Below, piece after piece: positions 48,018 through 55,989 of a stretch of 64,000 bases of DNA. Every line of letters starts with the position of its first letter. The first letter of the stretch is position 1. The translations under genes were made by a program, and so were the position numbers. The stretch comes from Streptomyces sp. TBY4 (lineage in GTDB: Bacteria; Actinomycetota; Actinomycetes; Streptomycetales; Streptomycetaceae), in the NCBI RefSeq assembly GCF_024213195.1, contig NZ_JANAVF010000010.1, positions 62,001-126,000 of the forward strand, given 5' to 3'. The notes under the pieces were generated by a model. The model did not search any database, was not told the origin of the DNA, and saw only the letters and a program-made list of their open reading frames with translations.

Positions 48018-49541
48018 TCAGTTCAGGGCGCGCAGGTGGTCGCGCAGCCCGGTGCCGAATGCGGTGGGGGTGCCGTCGTAGGAGGTGATCAGGGCCGGCC
48101 CGGAGTTGCAGTTCCAGGTGTTCCAGGTCCAGCCGAGGTAGGAGAGGGCGCGGTCGTCGAACCACTTCATGACGCGGTCGACGAAGCCGTGCGCGCAGGT
48201 GTTCTCGCCGATCTCGCCCGCCACGAGGGGGACCCGGGCGGCGACCGGGGCGAGGGTCGAGTCCCAGCAGGCCTCGCTGGAACAGGTGTTGAAGTTGTAG
48301 ACGTGCCAGGCCGCGGCCAGATTGCCCGTCGGGTCGGTGGGGGAGTGGGTGAGCCACTGGCTGAGGTCGTTGGAGTAGGCGATGCCGGGGACGAGTACGA
48401 GATTGCGGGCGCCGGTCGCGCGGACGGCGTCCACCAGGTCCTGCATGCCGGCGACCTCGTAGCCGATGCCCGGACACGTGCCGCCGTCGCGCCAGCAGGT
48501 CCATGCCTGGGCGGCGGTGGGGGTGGCCCGGTCCGGATAGGGCTCGTTGAACAGGTCGAAGACGACCCGCCGGTCGTTCTTGAAGGTGTTCGCCACCGAG
48601 GTCCAGAACGCCGGGCCGTACTGGGCGTCCGGCATAGGCTTCTGGCAGGAGGCGTGCACGTCCGCGCACCCGGAGGAGTTGCCGGTGTACTGGCCGTACG
48701 TCCAGTGCAGTTCGACGACCGGGGTCATGCCGTGGGCGAGGACCCGGTCGACCAGTCCGCGGACGGCGTCGGTGTAGGCCGTGCCCCGGTACTCCGGCTT
48801 GATGTTGTCGAGGCCGAGCCAGCACTCCTCGTTGAGGGGGATGCGGACGGTGTTGGCCTTCCAGTCGGCGATGGCGCGCACCGAGGCGTCGTCGACGGGA
48901 CCGTCGAAGATGCCGTGGCCCTGGACGCACATGAACTCGCCCCCGGAGCGGTTGACTCCGAGGAGGCGGCGGGTGGCGCCGTTCCGGTCGGTGAGGCGGT
49001 TGCCGGTGACGCTCAGTTCGGGCGCCCCGGGGGGCGGGTCGGTGGGGGTGGGTGTGGGGTCGGTGGGCGTGGGAGTAGGGGTGGGCGTGGGAGTAGGTGT
49101 CGGAATGGGTCCGGGCCCGGAGTCGGTGGTGCAGGCGGCTCCGTTGAGCGTGAACGCGCCGGGCGCCGTGTTGGCGCCCGACCACGAGGCGATGAAGCCG
49201 GTGGTCACGCTCGCGCCGGAAGCGAGCGCGGCGTTCCAGCTCTCGTTCGCGGCGGTGACGGCCGACCCGGTCTGGGACCACTTGGCGCCCCAGCCCTGGC
49301 TGAGGGCCTGACCGGCCGGGAAGCCGAAGCCGAGGCTCCAGCCGTTCAGCGCGGAGCTGTTGTTGGTGACGGTGACCGCACCCTGGAATCCGCCGGCCCA
49401 TTGGCCGGCGACCGAGTACGTCACCGTGCACGGGGGTGGGGCCGCGGCTCCTGCGGCCGTACCCGTGACGGCGAGCGCACAGCTCACCATCGCGAGCGCT
49501 GCCGCTGTGAGCAGCGCGGACGTGCGTGGGGGGTGTCGCAT
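48018..49541 (-). CDS. Secreted GH5 endoglucanase with CBM2
   Basis: A 507-residue enzyme, start ATG at 49541 after AAGGA. The signal peptide (ALLTAAALAMVSCALAVTGTAAGA) is followed by a CBM2 domain (about 37-137), a PT-repeat linker (145-168) and a GH5 domain. The acid/base Glu333 is in DLFNEPYPD and the nucleophile Glu443 in VAGEIGENTC; WHVYNF and WTWNTWNC are substrate-cleft segments. It cleaves internal beta-1,4-glucan bonds, making ends for the GH6 enzyme encoded just downstream. CebR palindrome and half-site lie 55-195 bp upstream. Confidence 0.93.
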   Translation of the reverse strand: MRHPPRTSALLTAAALAMVSCALAVTGTAAGAAAPPPCTVTYSVAGQWAGGFQGAVTVTNNSSALNGWSLGFGFPAGQALSQGWGAKWSQTGSAVTAANESWNAALASGASVTTGFIASWSGANTAPGAFTLNGAACTTDSGPGPIPTPTPTPTPTPTPTDPTPTPTDPPPGAPELSVTGNRLTDRNGATRRLLGVNRSGGEFMCVQGHGIFDGPVDDASVRAIADWKANTVRIPLNEECWLGLDNIKPEYRGTAYTDAVRGLVDRVLAHGMTPVVELHWTYGQYTGNSSGCADVHASCQKPMPDAQYGPAFWTSVANTFKNDRRVVFDLFNEPYPDRATPTAAQAWTCWRDGGTCPGIGYEVAGMQDLVDAVRATGARNLVLVPGIAYSNDLSQWLTHSPTDPTGNLAAAWHVYNFNTCSSEACWDSTLAPVAARVPLVAGEIGENTCAHGFVDRVMKWFDDRALSYLGWTWNTWNCNSGPALITSYDGTPTAFGTGLRDHLRALN

Positions 49542-49828
49542 GAGCGAGTCCTTGCAGCGAGGGCGCGCTGTGACGGCGCGCCGACTGACGGATTCGCTCC
49601 CACTGGTTGGGGCCAGACCGTAGCGGCAACTACCGCCAAGCAACAGAGGAGTTGACGAAATTCCTCCGGGAATGGCTTCGACTCTTCACGGACCTTGACG
49701 GAGTTGAGTCCCGTCTGCACAGTGGGAGCGCTCCCACTGGTTCAGAGCTTGTGCACATCCTCCCCGCACGTCTTTCCTCCCCGAGCCGAAAGGAGCCCTT
49801 CCCATGCCGGTCCTGCGCCGCGCCCCGA
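49542..49828. promoter_or_regulatory. Cellulase operon promoter region
   Basis: A perfect CebR palindrome lies at 49723-49736, extended to 18 bp as AGTGGGAGCGCTCCCACT. The segment CGCTCCCACTGGTT occurs twice, at 49595-49608 and 49729-49742; the first copy forms a weaker half-site (about 10 of 14 matches) only 54 bp before the GH5 start. Confidence 0.8.
49723..49736. promoter_or_regulatory. CebR operator of the cellulase operon
   Basis: TGGGAGCGCTCCCA, identical to the two sites in the cebE/cebR gap; 182 bp before the GH5 start. Confidence 0.92.
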
Positions 49829-50737
49829 TCAGTCCACGCGGGGAGTTTCGAGGCGGGCGACGAGTTCCTCGACGAACGCCTCCAGATGGGGCGGGCGCGG
49901 GCCGGTCCGTGTCGCGCAGAACCAGGTCCGGGTCAGCGGCTTCGCGCCGATGCGGACCAGGGCGAGATCGTGCGAGGCCGCGTACGGGGCGGCGACCCAG
50001 TTCGGCAGCACCGTCACGCCCTGGCCGCCCGCCACCATCTCCACCACCAGGTCGGTCACCACCGGCATGGTGGTGATGCGGGCGGGCCGGGCGCCGGCCG
50101 GGATCGGCAGCGGCATCGAAGGGATGCGCTTCTGGTCGTAGAAGTCGTAGAGGACCAGGTCCGTGCCGTCGAAGTCACGGGCGGTCAGGTGCGCGCGGGA
50201 GGCCCACGGGTGCCCGGCGGGCACGACCGCCATCATCTCGTCGTCGAACAGCCTGGTCAGGGACACCCGGTCCATCTGCAGGTCGGGCTTGGTCACCAGT
50301 GCCACGTCGACGAGATCGGCCAGCAGGGCCGGGATCGGGGCGTCGTCGGCGACGGTCTCGATCCGCACCTCGATGTCCGGCTCGCGTGCGCGGAAGGCGC
50401 GCAGGACCGGAGGCAGCCACGGAAAGGTGGTGCTGCACTGTGCGGCGAACCGCACGCGCCGGTCCCGCCCGTCGCGGAGCTCCCGCAGATCGCGCGAGGC
50501 CGATTCGAGTTCGCCGAGGACGTGGCGGGCGGCGACCAGGAGCCTGCGGCCGGCGGCGTTGGGGATCAGGCGCCGGCCCTTCCGGTCGAAGAGCGGCATG
50601 CCGAGACGGGCTTCCAGTCGGGTGAGCCGCTGGCTCAGCGCCGGCTGGCTGACGTAGAGCCGCTCGGCGGCGGCGGTCAGGGAGCCGGCCTCGGCGGTGG
50701 CGTCCAGGAGCTCCAGGTCACGCAGGTCCACATCCAT
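49829..50737 (-). CDS. LysR-family transcriptional regulator
   Basis: A 302-residue regulator: VDLRDLELLDATAEAGSLTAAAERLYVSQPALSQRLTRLEARLG with the standard LysR HTH, then an effector domain (VRFAAQCSTTFPWLPPVLRAFRA). It is divergent from an SDR gene and a 4-OT-like tautomerase, the likely targets. A perfect 15-bp palindrome ATAATCC-T-GGATTAT begins inside its start codon (50736-50750), an unusual placement that suggests a leaderless or very short-leader transcript blocked by its own product. Confidence 0.92.
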   Translation of the reverse strand: MDVDLRDLELLDATAEAGSLTAAAERLYVSQPALSQRLTRLEARLGMPLFDRKGRRLIPNAAGRRLLVAARHVLGELESASRDLRELRDGRDRRVRFAAQCSTTFPWLPPVLRAFRAREPDIEVRIETVADDAPIPALLADLVDVALVTKPDLQMDRVSLTRLFDDEMMAVVPAGHPWASRAHLTARDFDGTDLVLYDFYDQKRIPSMPLPIPAGARPARITTMPVVTDLVVEMVAGGQGVTVLPNWVAAPYAASHDLALVRIGAKPLTRTWFCATRTGPRPPHLEAFVEELVARLETPRVD

Positions 50738-50796
50738 AATCCTGGATTATCACACGCTCCAATTTCCGTCGTGGTGTTATGGGTTGAGGGCCCATA
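50736..50796. promoter_or_regulatory. Two LysR-type palindromes
   Basis: ATAATCC/GGATTAT at 50736-50750 (1-bp spacer) and TATGGG/CCCATA at 50778-50796 (7-bp spacer, T-N11-A form) lie between the LysR and SDR genes. They would fit an activation and a repression site for the LysR protein. Confidence 0.7.
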
Positions 50797-50857
50797 GCTT
50801 TCTGGTGCCAGCCGCCGGGACTCCCCGGCCGCCACCCACGAAAGGCACGAGCCGAAC

Positions 50858-51646
50858 ATGACTGCCACCCGTACCGACGCGACCACGGCCAAGGCCGCGC
50901 ACAAGACCGCTGCCACGATCACGGCCATCGTCACCGGCTCCTCCAGCGGCATGGGCCTGGACATCGCCCGTGCCTTCCTGGCGAACGGCGCGAACGTCGT
51001 CCTCAACGGCCGGGACGCCGACCGCCTCGCCAAGGCCGCCGTCACCCTCGGCCATCCCGAACGGACGGCGTGGGTCGCGGGCGGCACCGCCGCGGCGGAA
51101 ACCGGAGAAGCGCTCGTCCGTACGGCGCTCGAGCGCTTCGGGCGGATCGACGTCCTGGTCAACAACGCCGGCACCTTCGAGCCGAAGCCCTTCACCGAGG
51201 TGACGGAGGAAGAGCTCGACGGCTATCTGACGGGGAACCTCAAGGGCACCTACCTCACCACGCAGGCGGTCGTACGGGCCCTGCGCGCCCAGGGCGAGGG
51301 CGGCAGCATCGTCAACATCGGCACCGTGCTGGTGGACCACGCACTGGCGGGCTTCCCGGCCTCCGCGCCCGTGGTCAGCAAGGGCGGTGTGCACGCGCTG
51401 ACGACGAGCCTGGCCGCCGAGCTGGCCGTAGACGGCATCAGCGTCAACCTGGTGGCGCCCGGCATCATCCGCACACCGCTGCACGCGGGCTCGGACGTGG
51501 ACTCCTACGGCGGACTCGCGCTCCAGGACCGGGTCGGTGAGGTCGCGGAGATCTCCGACGCCGTGCTCTACCTCGCCCGTGCGGGGTTCGTGACCGGCCA
51601 CTCCCTGCGCGTGGACGGCGGCCACGTCACCGGCCGCCGCATCTGA
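50858..51646 (+). CDS. Short-chain dehydrogenase-like protein lacking the catalytic Tyr
   Basis: A 262-residue SDR. The cofactor motif is AIVTGSSSGMGLDIARAFLANGA and the structural motif LVNNAG is intact. The catalytic region reads GFPASAPVVSKGGVHALT: Lys175 is kept, but the Tyr expected four residues before it is Pro171, and the usual Ser is Thr in NIGTVLV. The family's normal hydride transfer is therefore doubtful; it could act as a different kind of enzyme or binding protein. It lies between a LysR gene and a tautomerase gene, 50 bp from the latter. Confidence 0.85.
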   Translation: MTATRTDATTAKAAHKTAATITAIVTGSSSGMGLDIARAFLANGANVVLNGRDADRLAKAAVTLGHPERTAWVAGGTAAAETGEALVRTALERFGRIDVLVNNAGTFEPKPFTEVTEEELDGYLTGNLKGTYLTTQAVVRALRAQGEGGSIVNIGTVLVDHALAGFPASAPVVSKGGVHALTTSLAAELAVDGISVNLVAPGIIRTPLHAGSDVDSYGGLALQDRVGEVAEISDAVLYLARAGFVTGHSLRVDGGHVTGRRI

Positions 51647-51696
51647 GGCACCTGCCCCTGTCGATCACCACCACGAGAACGAGAAGAGGAACCCCC

Positions 51697-51909
51697 ATGC
51701 CCTACGTCAACGTCAAGATCACCCGTGAAGGCGCCACCGCTTCGCAGAAGGCGGAGCTCATCGCGGGCATCACCGACCTGCTGGTCAAGGTCCTCGACAA
51801 GGACCCGGCCACCACGTTCGTCCTGATCGACGAGGTCGTCCTGGAGGACTGGGGCGTGGGCGGCGTCCCGACCGACGAGTACCGCCGCCGCAACCGGGCC
51901 CGCGACTGA
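51697..51909 (+). CDS. 4-oxalocrotonate tautomerase-family protein
   Basis: A 70-residue protein of the tautomerase family. After removal of Met the N-terminal Pro (PYVNVKITREGATASQKAELIAGITDLLVKVL) is the general base. It has the beta-alpha-beta plan; the segment FVLIDEVVLEDWGVGG is typical of the 4-OT/DmpI branch with Trp near the site. It is downstream of the SDR gene and probably in its operon. The substrate is not known. Confidence 0.88.
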   Translation: MPYVNVKITREGATASQKAELIAGITDLLVKVLDKDPATTFVLIDEVVLEDWGVGGVPTDEYRRRNRARD

Positions 51910-51917
51910 CCCCCTGG

Positions 51918-52583
51918 TCAGACGCTGCGCAGGTCCGCCGCGCACAGCTCCGGGCCGATGAAGGGCAGCAGCCGCACCGTGCTCCCGGTGGACTCCAGCA
52001 GGCCGTCCAGGACGCCCTGGTGGACGGCGCACACCACCTCGGGCCGGGCCCGGGCCAGCTCGCGGTACGGGCACTCGTGCAGCAGCACCCGACGGGTCCC
52101 GGGGTCGGGCCCGGGCGCGTCCCCGGGCGCGAAGCCCATCCGGGCGGCCGCGGCGAACAGCCGCTCCGCAGCCGGCCCGCTCTGCGCGGCCTCGGTCCCG
52201 GCCAGTCGGCGCCCCCAGTCGAGCCCGGCCTTGCGGGAGGCGCCCGGGCCGCCCCCGACCGCTTCGGCCAGGGCCTGGGCGAGTTCCCGGAAGGGGGCGT
52301 CGGCCGGTTCCTCCCGGAGGTCGGGCCGGGCGGCGGCGTACCGGAGCCGGGGGCGGCCCCGGCCCGGTCCGGCCGAGGCGGTGGCCGTGATCAGACCGGC
52401 CTCGGTCAGCGTGGCCAGGTGGTGGCGGACGGTGGCGACCGAAAGCCCCGTGGCAGCGGCCATGTCATCCACGCCCAGCAGGCGGTCCGCCTCCCGCAGC
52501 AGGGTCATCAGACGCCGACGCGACGGAACGGCCAGGGCGTGGTGGACACGCTGGGCATCCACACCACGGGGCATTTCGGTCAT
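51918..52583 (-). CDS. ArsR/SufR-like HTH regulator with C-terminal Cys motif
   Basis: A 221-residue regulator. The winged HTH is LAVPSRRRLMTLLREADRLLGVDDMAAATGLSVATVRHHLATLTEAGLI. The C-terminal domain holds HECPYRELARARPEVVCAVHQGV and a late ELC, a spacing similar to that of SufR-type iron-sulphur sensing repressors. Iron-sulphur or metal sensing is therefore possible but not shown. It converges on the tautomerase gene. ATG codons at 52583 and 52574 are both possible starts. Confidence 0.78.
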   Translation of the reverse strand: MTEMPRGVDAQRVHHALAVPSRRRLMTLLREADRLLGVDDMAAATGLSVATVRHHLATLTEAGLITATASAGPGRGRPRLRYAAARPDLREEPADAPFRELAQALAEAVGGGPGASRKAGLDWGRRLAGTEAAQSGPAAERLFAAAARMGFAPGDAPGPDPGTRRVLLHECPYRELARARPEVVCAVHQGVLDGLLESTGSTVRLLPFIGPELCAADLRSV

Positions 52584-52666
52584 GCCCCCAATATAATCGA
52601 TGACCGTTGGTTAAAAGAGAGGGAGGAAGTCCCGGCCCCTCCGCCTCCCGTCTCCTGCCTCCCGCC

Positions 52667-54565
52667 TCAGGTGCCCGTCCGGACGGCGAGGGACCATTCG
52701 TTCAGCACTCCGGCCTTCGAGACGACCGCGTCGGTGATCTTGAGCTTCCAGCTCCCCGGCACGGAGTCGCCGATCAGCGGCGCGAGCAGGGAGGGCGGCT
52801 GCGAATCCAGCGTCACCCGCAGGTTCTTGGTGTTTCCGCCCGTGCGGTTGTGGATCACGGCCCGGCGGCCGCTCGGCGCCATCAGCACCACCCGCAGATC
52901 GCCGATGCGCGGGTGCTCGATGTCGAGGGTCACCGTCAGGTCCTGGACCGTGCCCTGGCCCTGGAGGGTGATCACGTCGGTCAGGCCGCCGGCGTCGTCC
53001 TCGGGGATCAGTGCCCCGGGCGCCGAGTCGCCCCTGACCAGGGTGCCCGCCACTCCCTGCTCACCCGTGCGGAAGGTGAGGACCGGGCCCGGCGCGGAGA
53101 TGCCGGAGATGGTCAGCCCGGATTCGGTCCCGTCCCACCACAGGGAGGCGGGGCGGCTGCTGTGCGAGACGGCGGTGCCGAGCGTGGGCCCGAACAGGTC
53201 CGAGCCGTCGCCCTGGTTCCGGTTGGTCTCCAGGTCCAGGTGGCCGTCGGCCTGGAGGAGCGCGCACTGGTAGTGGCCCACCGGTGTGCCGTTCTGGAAC
53301 TCGTTCGACCCCGTGATGTCGCAGTGGTAGACGGCGAGCCCGCTCGATGTGAGCTCGGTGTCGAAGCCGGTGCGGGTGCGGTTCTCCACGAGGTAGTACT
53401 CGATGTTCTTCCGCTGCGGGTGCTGGTAGATCAGGGCCTCGTCGTACTGGCCCTGCCGGGCCTCGTGGACACCGGGCACGGAGATGTCGACGTCGTGCGT
53501 CCAGTGCACGAGGCGCCGCAGGTAGACGCAGACGGCGGACGGGAGGAATCCGTCGCCCAGGTTGTTCCCGGCGGCCATCGCGCAGTAGTTGCCCAGTCCC
53601 GCGCTGGAGAAGTCGTCGCCCTCGCGCTCGGCCGTTCCGTAGTCGTAGAGGTCGGGCCAGCGGCACAGGAGGTGGCCGCTCTCGTGGCAGAAGGTGCCGA
53701 TGCTCAGATCGGCGGCGGAGTCACCGATGCTCGTGACCGTGTAGAGCTCCGTCCGCACGTCGCCGATCGGTGCGACAAAACGGGAGTTGTGCGGCCAGAG
53801 GTCCTCCATGAACACGGTGGGGCCCGCGTACATGATGCAGATGGAGTCGACGACGCCGCGCCCGAGCGAGTCGAACCGGCTGAAGTCCACTCCGGCGTCG
53901 AGGGCCGCCTGCAGTGCCTCCGGCACGAGCCGCCCCCGGTTCGCCTTGTGCGCGTAGGCGAGGCGGGGCCGGCTCAGACGGAGCGGACCGACCACGGTGT
54001 TGGAGAAGCGGAGCCGCCCCGTCGACATGGTGCGGAAGAACTCCTTGACCGAGCAGGTGTTTCCGTTCTCCGCGAAGTTCGGGCTGTTCAGCAGCGCGGA
54101 GACCTCGTCGACGGTGACCTGCGAGGGTCTGTCCGGGAAGTCGACCAGGATCGTGAGGCCCTGGACGTCGCCCTCGCTGAGGACGAAGCCGGGGAGCAGT
54201 CCCTTGTTGGGGCCGAAGGTCAGCAGGGTGTCGGGGTCGATGGTGGCCCGATCCTCCTCGGAGACCGTCTCCATCAGCCGTTCCTTCACCACGTCCCGCC
54301 GGTAGATCTGGCCTTCCCGCAGGTGGCGCGGCAGCCCCTCGGGCGCCGACCGGGACATCGGGATGCCGCTGGAGACGAAGCGTCGTCCGGCGCCGCCGCT
54401 GTCGGTCTCGGCGAAGCAGTAGAGGCCCCGGTCCTCGTCGTAGACGACCGAGTAGCCGTCGAGTGTTTCGTACCGTGCGTACTTGTCGTCGCCGAAGGCC
54501 ACGAGCCGTACGTCACCGCCCTCCTCCTGGGCGAAGGTGAGGGTGTCGCCGAAGATGCCACTCAT
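52667..54565 (-). CDS. M6-type metalloprotease with P-domain, no signal peptide
   Basis: A 632-residue protease of the immune-inhibitor-A (M6) group. The zinc motif is HESGH at 294-298 (TFCHESGHLLCRWPDLYDYG), in the expected place for the family. The last 115 residues (about 515-632) form a proprotein-convertase P domain (LDIEHPRIGDLRVVLMAPSG, GSWKLKITD). The N-terminus, MSGIFGDTLTFAQEEGGDVRL, lacks a signal peptide although the family is usually secreted; no hydrophobic segment is seen upstream in frame. It may act inside the cell, leave by another route, or be released on lysis. Confidence 0.87.
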   Translation of the reverse strand: MSGIFGDTLTFAQEEGGDVRLVAFGDDKYARYETLDGYSVVYDEDRGLYCFAETDSGGAGRRFVSSGIPMSRSAPEGLPRHLREGQIYRRDVVKERLMETVSEEDRATIDPDTLLTFGPNKGLLPGFVLSEGDVQGLTILVDFPDRPSQVTVDEVSALLNSPNFAENGNTCSVKEFFRTMSTGRLRFSNTVVGPLRLSRPRLAYAHKANRGRLVPEALQAALDAGVDFSRFDSLGRGVVDSICIMYAGPTVFMEDLWPHNSRFVAPIGDVRTELYTVTSIGDSAADLSIGTFCHESGHLLCRWPDLYDYGTAEREGDDFSSAGLGNYCAMAAGNNLGDGFLPSAVCVYLRRLVHWTHDVDISVPGVHEARQGQYDEALIYQHPQRKNIEYYLVENRTRTGFDTELTSSGLAVYHCDITGSNEFQNGTPVGHYQCALLQADGHLDLETNRNQGDGSDLFGPTLGTAVSHSSRPASLWWDGTESGLTISGISAPGPVLTFRTGEQGVAGTLVRGDSAPGALIPEDDAGGLTDVITLQGQGTVQDLTVTLDIEHPRIGDLRVVLMAPSGRRAVIHNRTGGNTKNLRVTLDSQPPSLLAPLIGDSVPGSWKLKITDAVVSKAGVLNEWSLAVRTGT

Positions 54566-54670
54566 CGCAAACCGCCTCCCGGATCGGGCACACGAGGGCT
54601 GTCGCCTTCAGTGTCCGGTGCGTCCCGGGACGGGCACAGGGCAGAAGAGCCCACGCCGGACGGGGCAGGG

Positions 54671-55309
54671 TTACCCCGGTGCGGCGGGGATGAGGTCGTG
54701 GACGAGGGCGAAGCGCGTCAGATCGGCCCGCCGTCGCGAGCCGATCTTGTCGCGGAGCCGGTCCAGATGGGAGTGCACGGTGTGTTCGCTGATGCCCAGC
54801 CGGACGGCGATGCCGTGGTCGGTCTCCCCGTGGGCGACCAGCTCCAGCACCTGCCGCTCACGGTCCGTGACGTGGCACAGGGGTGCGGCCTCCGGAACCG
54901 TTCCCACGGCGATGTCGGCGGAGACGTACGAGCAGCCCCCGGCGACCAGCCGGATCGCCGCCAGCATCTCGCGCTCGCCGGCCCGCCGGCTCAGACAGCC
55001 GCGGGCTCCTGCGCGCAGCGCGGCCCGGGCCTCGTCCGGCGGGCCGGAGGAGAGCACCAGCACCGCGAAGCCGAGGCCCGCCAGCCGGGCCACCACCTCC
55101 GCCAGGCATCCGGGCGGCAGCCGCAGATCGACGAGCAGGACGTCCCCTGCCAGGGCCTCCCCGCGCTCCAGGGCGGCGGTCACCTCTTCGGCCGACCCCG
55201 CACCGAGTACGAAGACCGGGCCGCCGGCCGCTTCGAGGACGCGGGCCACACCGTGGCGCAGCAGCGGGCAGTCACCGAGGACGGCGACCCGTCCCGCGTC
55301 CGCACTCAT
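54671..55309 (-). CDS. Orphan NarL/LuxR-type response regulator
   Basis: A 212-residue protein. The receiver-like domain keeps the phospho-acceptor region VLLVDLRLPPG (Asp near 61), but the first acidic pair reads VLGDCPLLRHG, with only one Asp. The C-terminal LuxR HTH is clear: LTDRERQVLELVAHGETDHGIAVRLGISEHTVHSHLDRLRDKIG with VTDRE at its start. No sensor kinase is adjacent. The M6 protease gene lies directly downstream (about 105 bp) and may be its target. Confidence 0.86.
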   Translation of the reverse strand: MSADAGRVAVLGDCPLLRHGVARVLEAAGGPVFVLGAGSAEEVTAALERGEALAGDVLLVDLRLPPGCLAEVVARLAGLGFAVLVLSSGPPDEARAALRAGARGCLSRRAGEREMLAAIRLVAGGCSYVSADIAVGTVPEAAPLCHVTDRERQVLELVAHGETDHGIAVRLGISEHTVHSHLDRLRDKIGSRRRADLTRFALVHDLIPAAPG

Positions 55310-55380
55310 GCGCGCCCCTCTCCCGCGGGGGTCCGCACCCGGTGGGAGCGCGACCCCGCCCTTCCAGTCTTGGCCCTCCC

Positions 55381-55406
55381 GGGCCGTCCGGCATGCCGGA
55401 CGGCCC
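55381..55406. terminator. Palindromic hairpin between two divergent genes
   Basis: GGGCCGTCCGGC (55381-55392) and its complement (55395-55406) form a near-continuous 26-bp palindrome. It lies upstream of both the response regulator and the GNAT gene, so it is more likely a regulator site or promoter-insulating structure than a normal terminator. Confidence 0.5.
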
Positions 55407-55460
55407 CGGACTCCCCACGGCCGCCCGGGGCCCGTTTTCGCGGACTGTTATCGTCCGGTC

Positions 55461-55985
55461 ATGCCCGAGCTCATTGCACCCACCCCCCGTCTGCACGCCT
55501 CCTGGCTCGCCGCGCAGGAGGAATGGGGGCCCGACGCCCACATGGACGGCGCGGGGCTCGGCTCCGACGACGACGTGGACAGCCCGGAGGGCTTCGCCGC
55601 CTGGACGGAGCGGCTGCGGAGCTACGGGGACCGCACGGTGCCGCTCGAACACGGACGGGTCCACGCCACGTACTGGTGGATCGCCGAGGGGGACGCGTAC
55701 CTGGGCGCCATCGACCTGCGGCACTACCTGAACGGCTTCCTGCTCGACGCGGGAGGCCACATCGGCTACGGCGTGCGCCCCTCGGCCCGCCGCCGGGGCC
55801 TGGCCGGCTGGGCCCTGGGCGAGGTCAAGCACGAGGCCCGGCTGCTGGGGATGGACCGGGTGCTCCTCACCTGCGACCCCGGGAACCAGGCCTCGATCCG
55901 CACGATCGAGAACGCCGGAGGCGTGCTGGAGGACGTCCGCGAGACCCTGGTCGGCCCCAAGCGGCGCTACTGGATCGACCTCTAG
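55461..55985 (+). CDS. GNAT-family N-acetyltransferase
   Basis: A 174-residue acetyltransferase: MPELIAPTPRLHASWLAAQEEWGP at the start, IGYGVRPSARRRGLAGWALGEVKHEARLLG as the acetyl-CoA loop, and VLLTCDPGNQASIRTIENAGGVLE as motif B. The type resembles YedL/WecD-like small-molecule acetyltransferases. Its acceptor is unknown. It converges on the HTH-TPR regulator with 4 bp between stops. Confidence 0.87.
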   Translation: MPELIAPTPRLHASWLAAQEEWGPDAHMDGAGLGSDDDVDSPEGFAAWTERLRSYGDRTVPLEHGRVHATYWWIAEGDAYLGAIDLRHYLNGFLLDAGGHIGYGVRPSARRRGLAGWALGEVKHEARLLGMDRVLLTCDPGNQASIRTIENAGGVLEDVRETLVGPKRRYWIDL

Positions 55986-55989
55986 CTGT

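Noticed and set aside
49080..49110. Tandem GT-rich repeat in the GH5 gene
   Set aside because: It encodes the PT-type linker between CBM2 and the GH5 domain and needs no other explanation.
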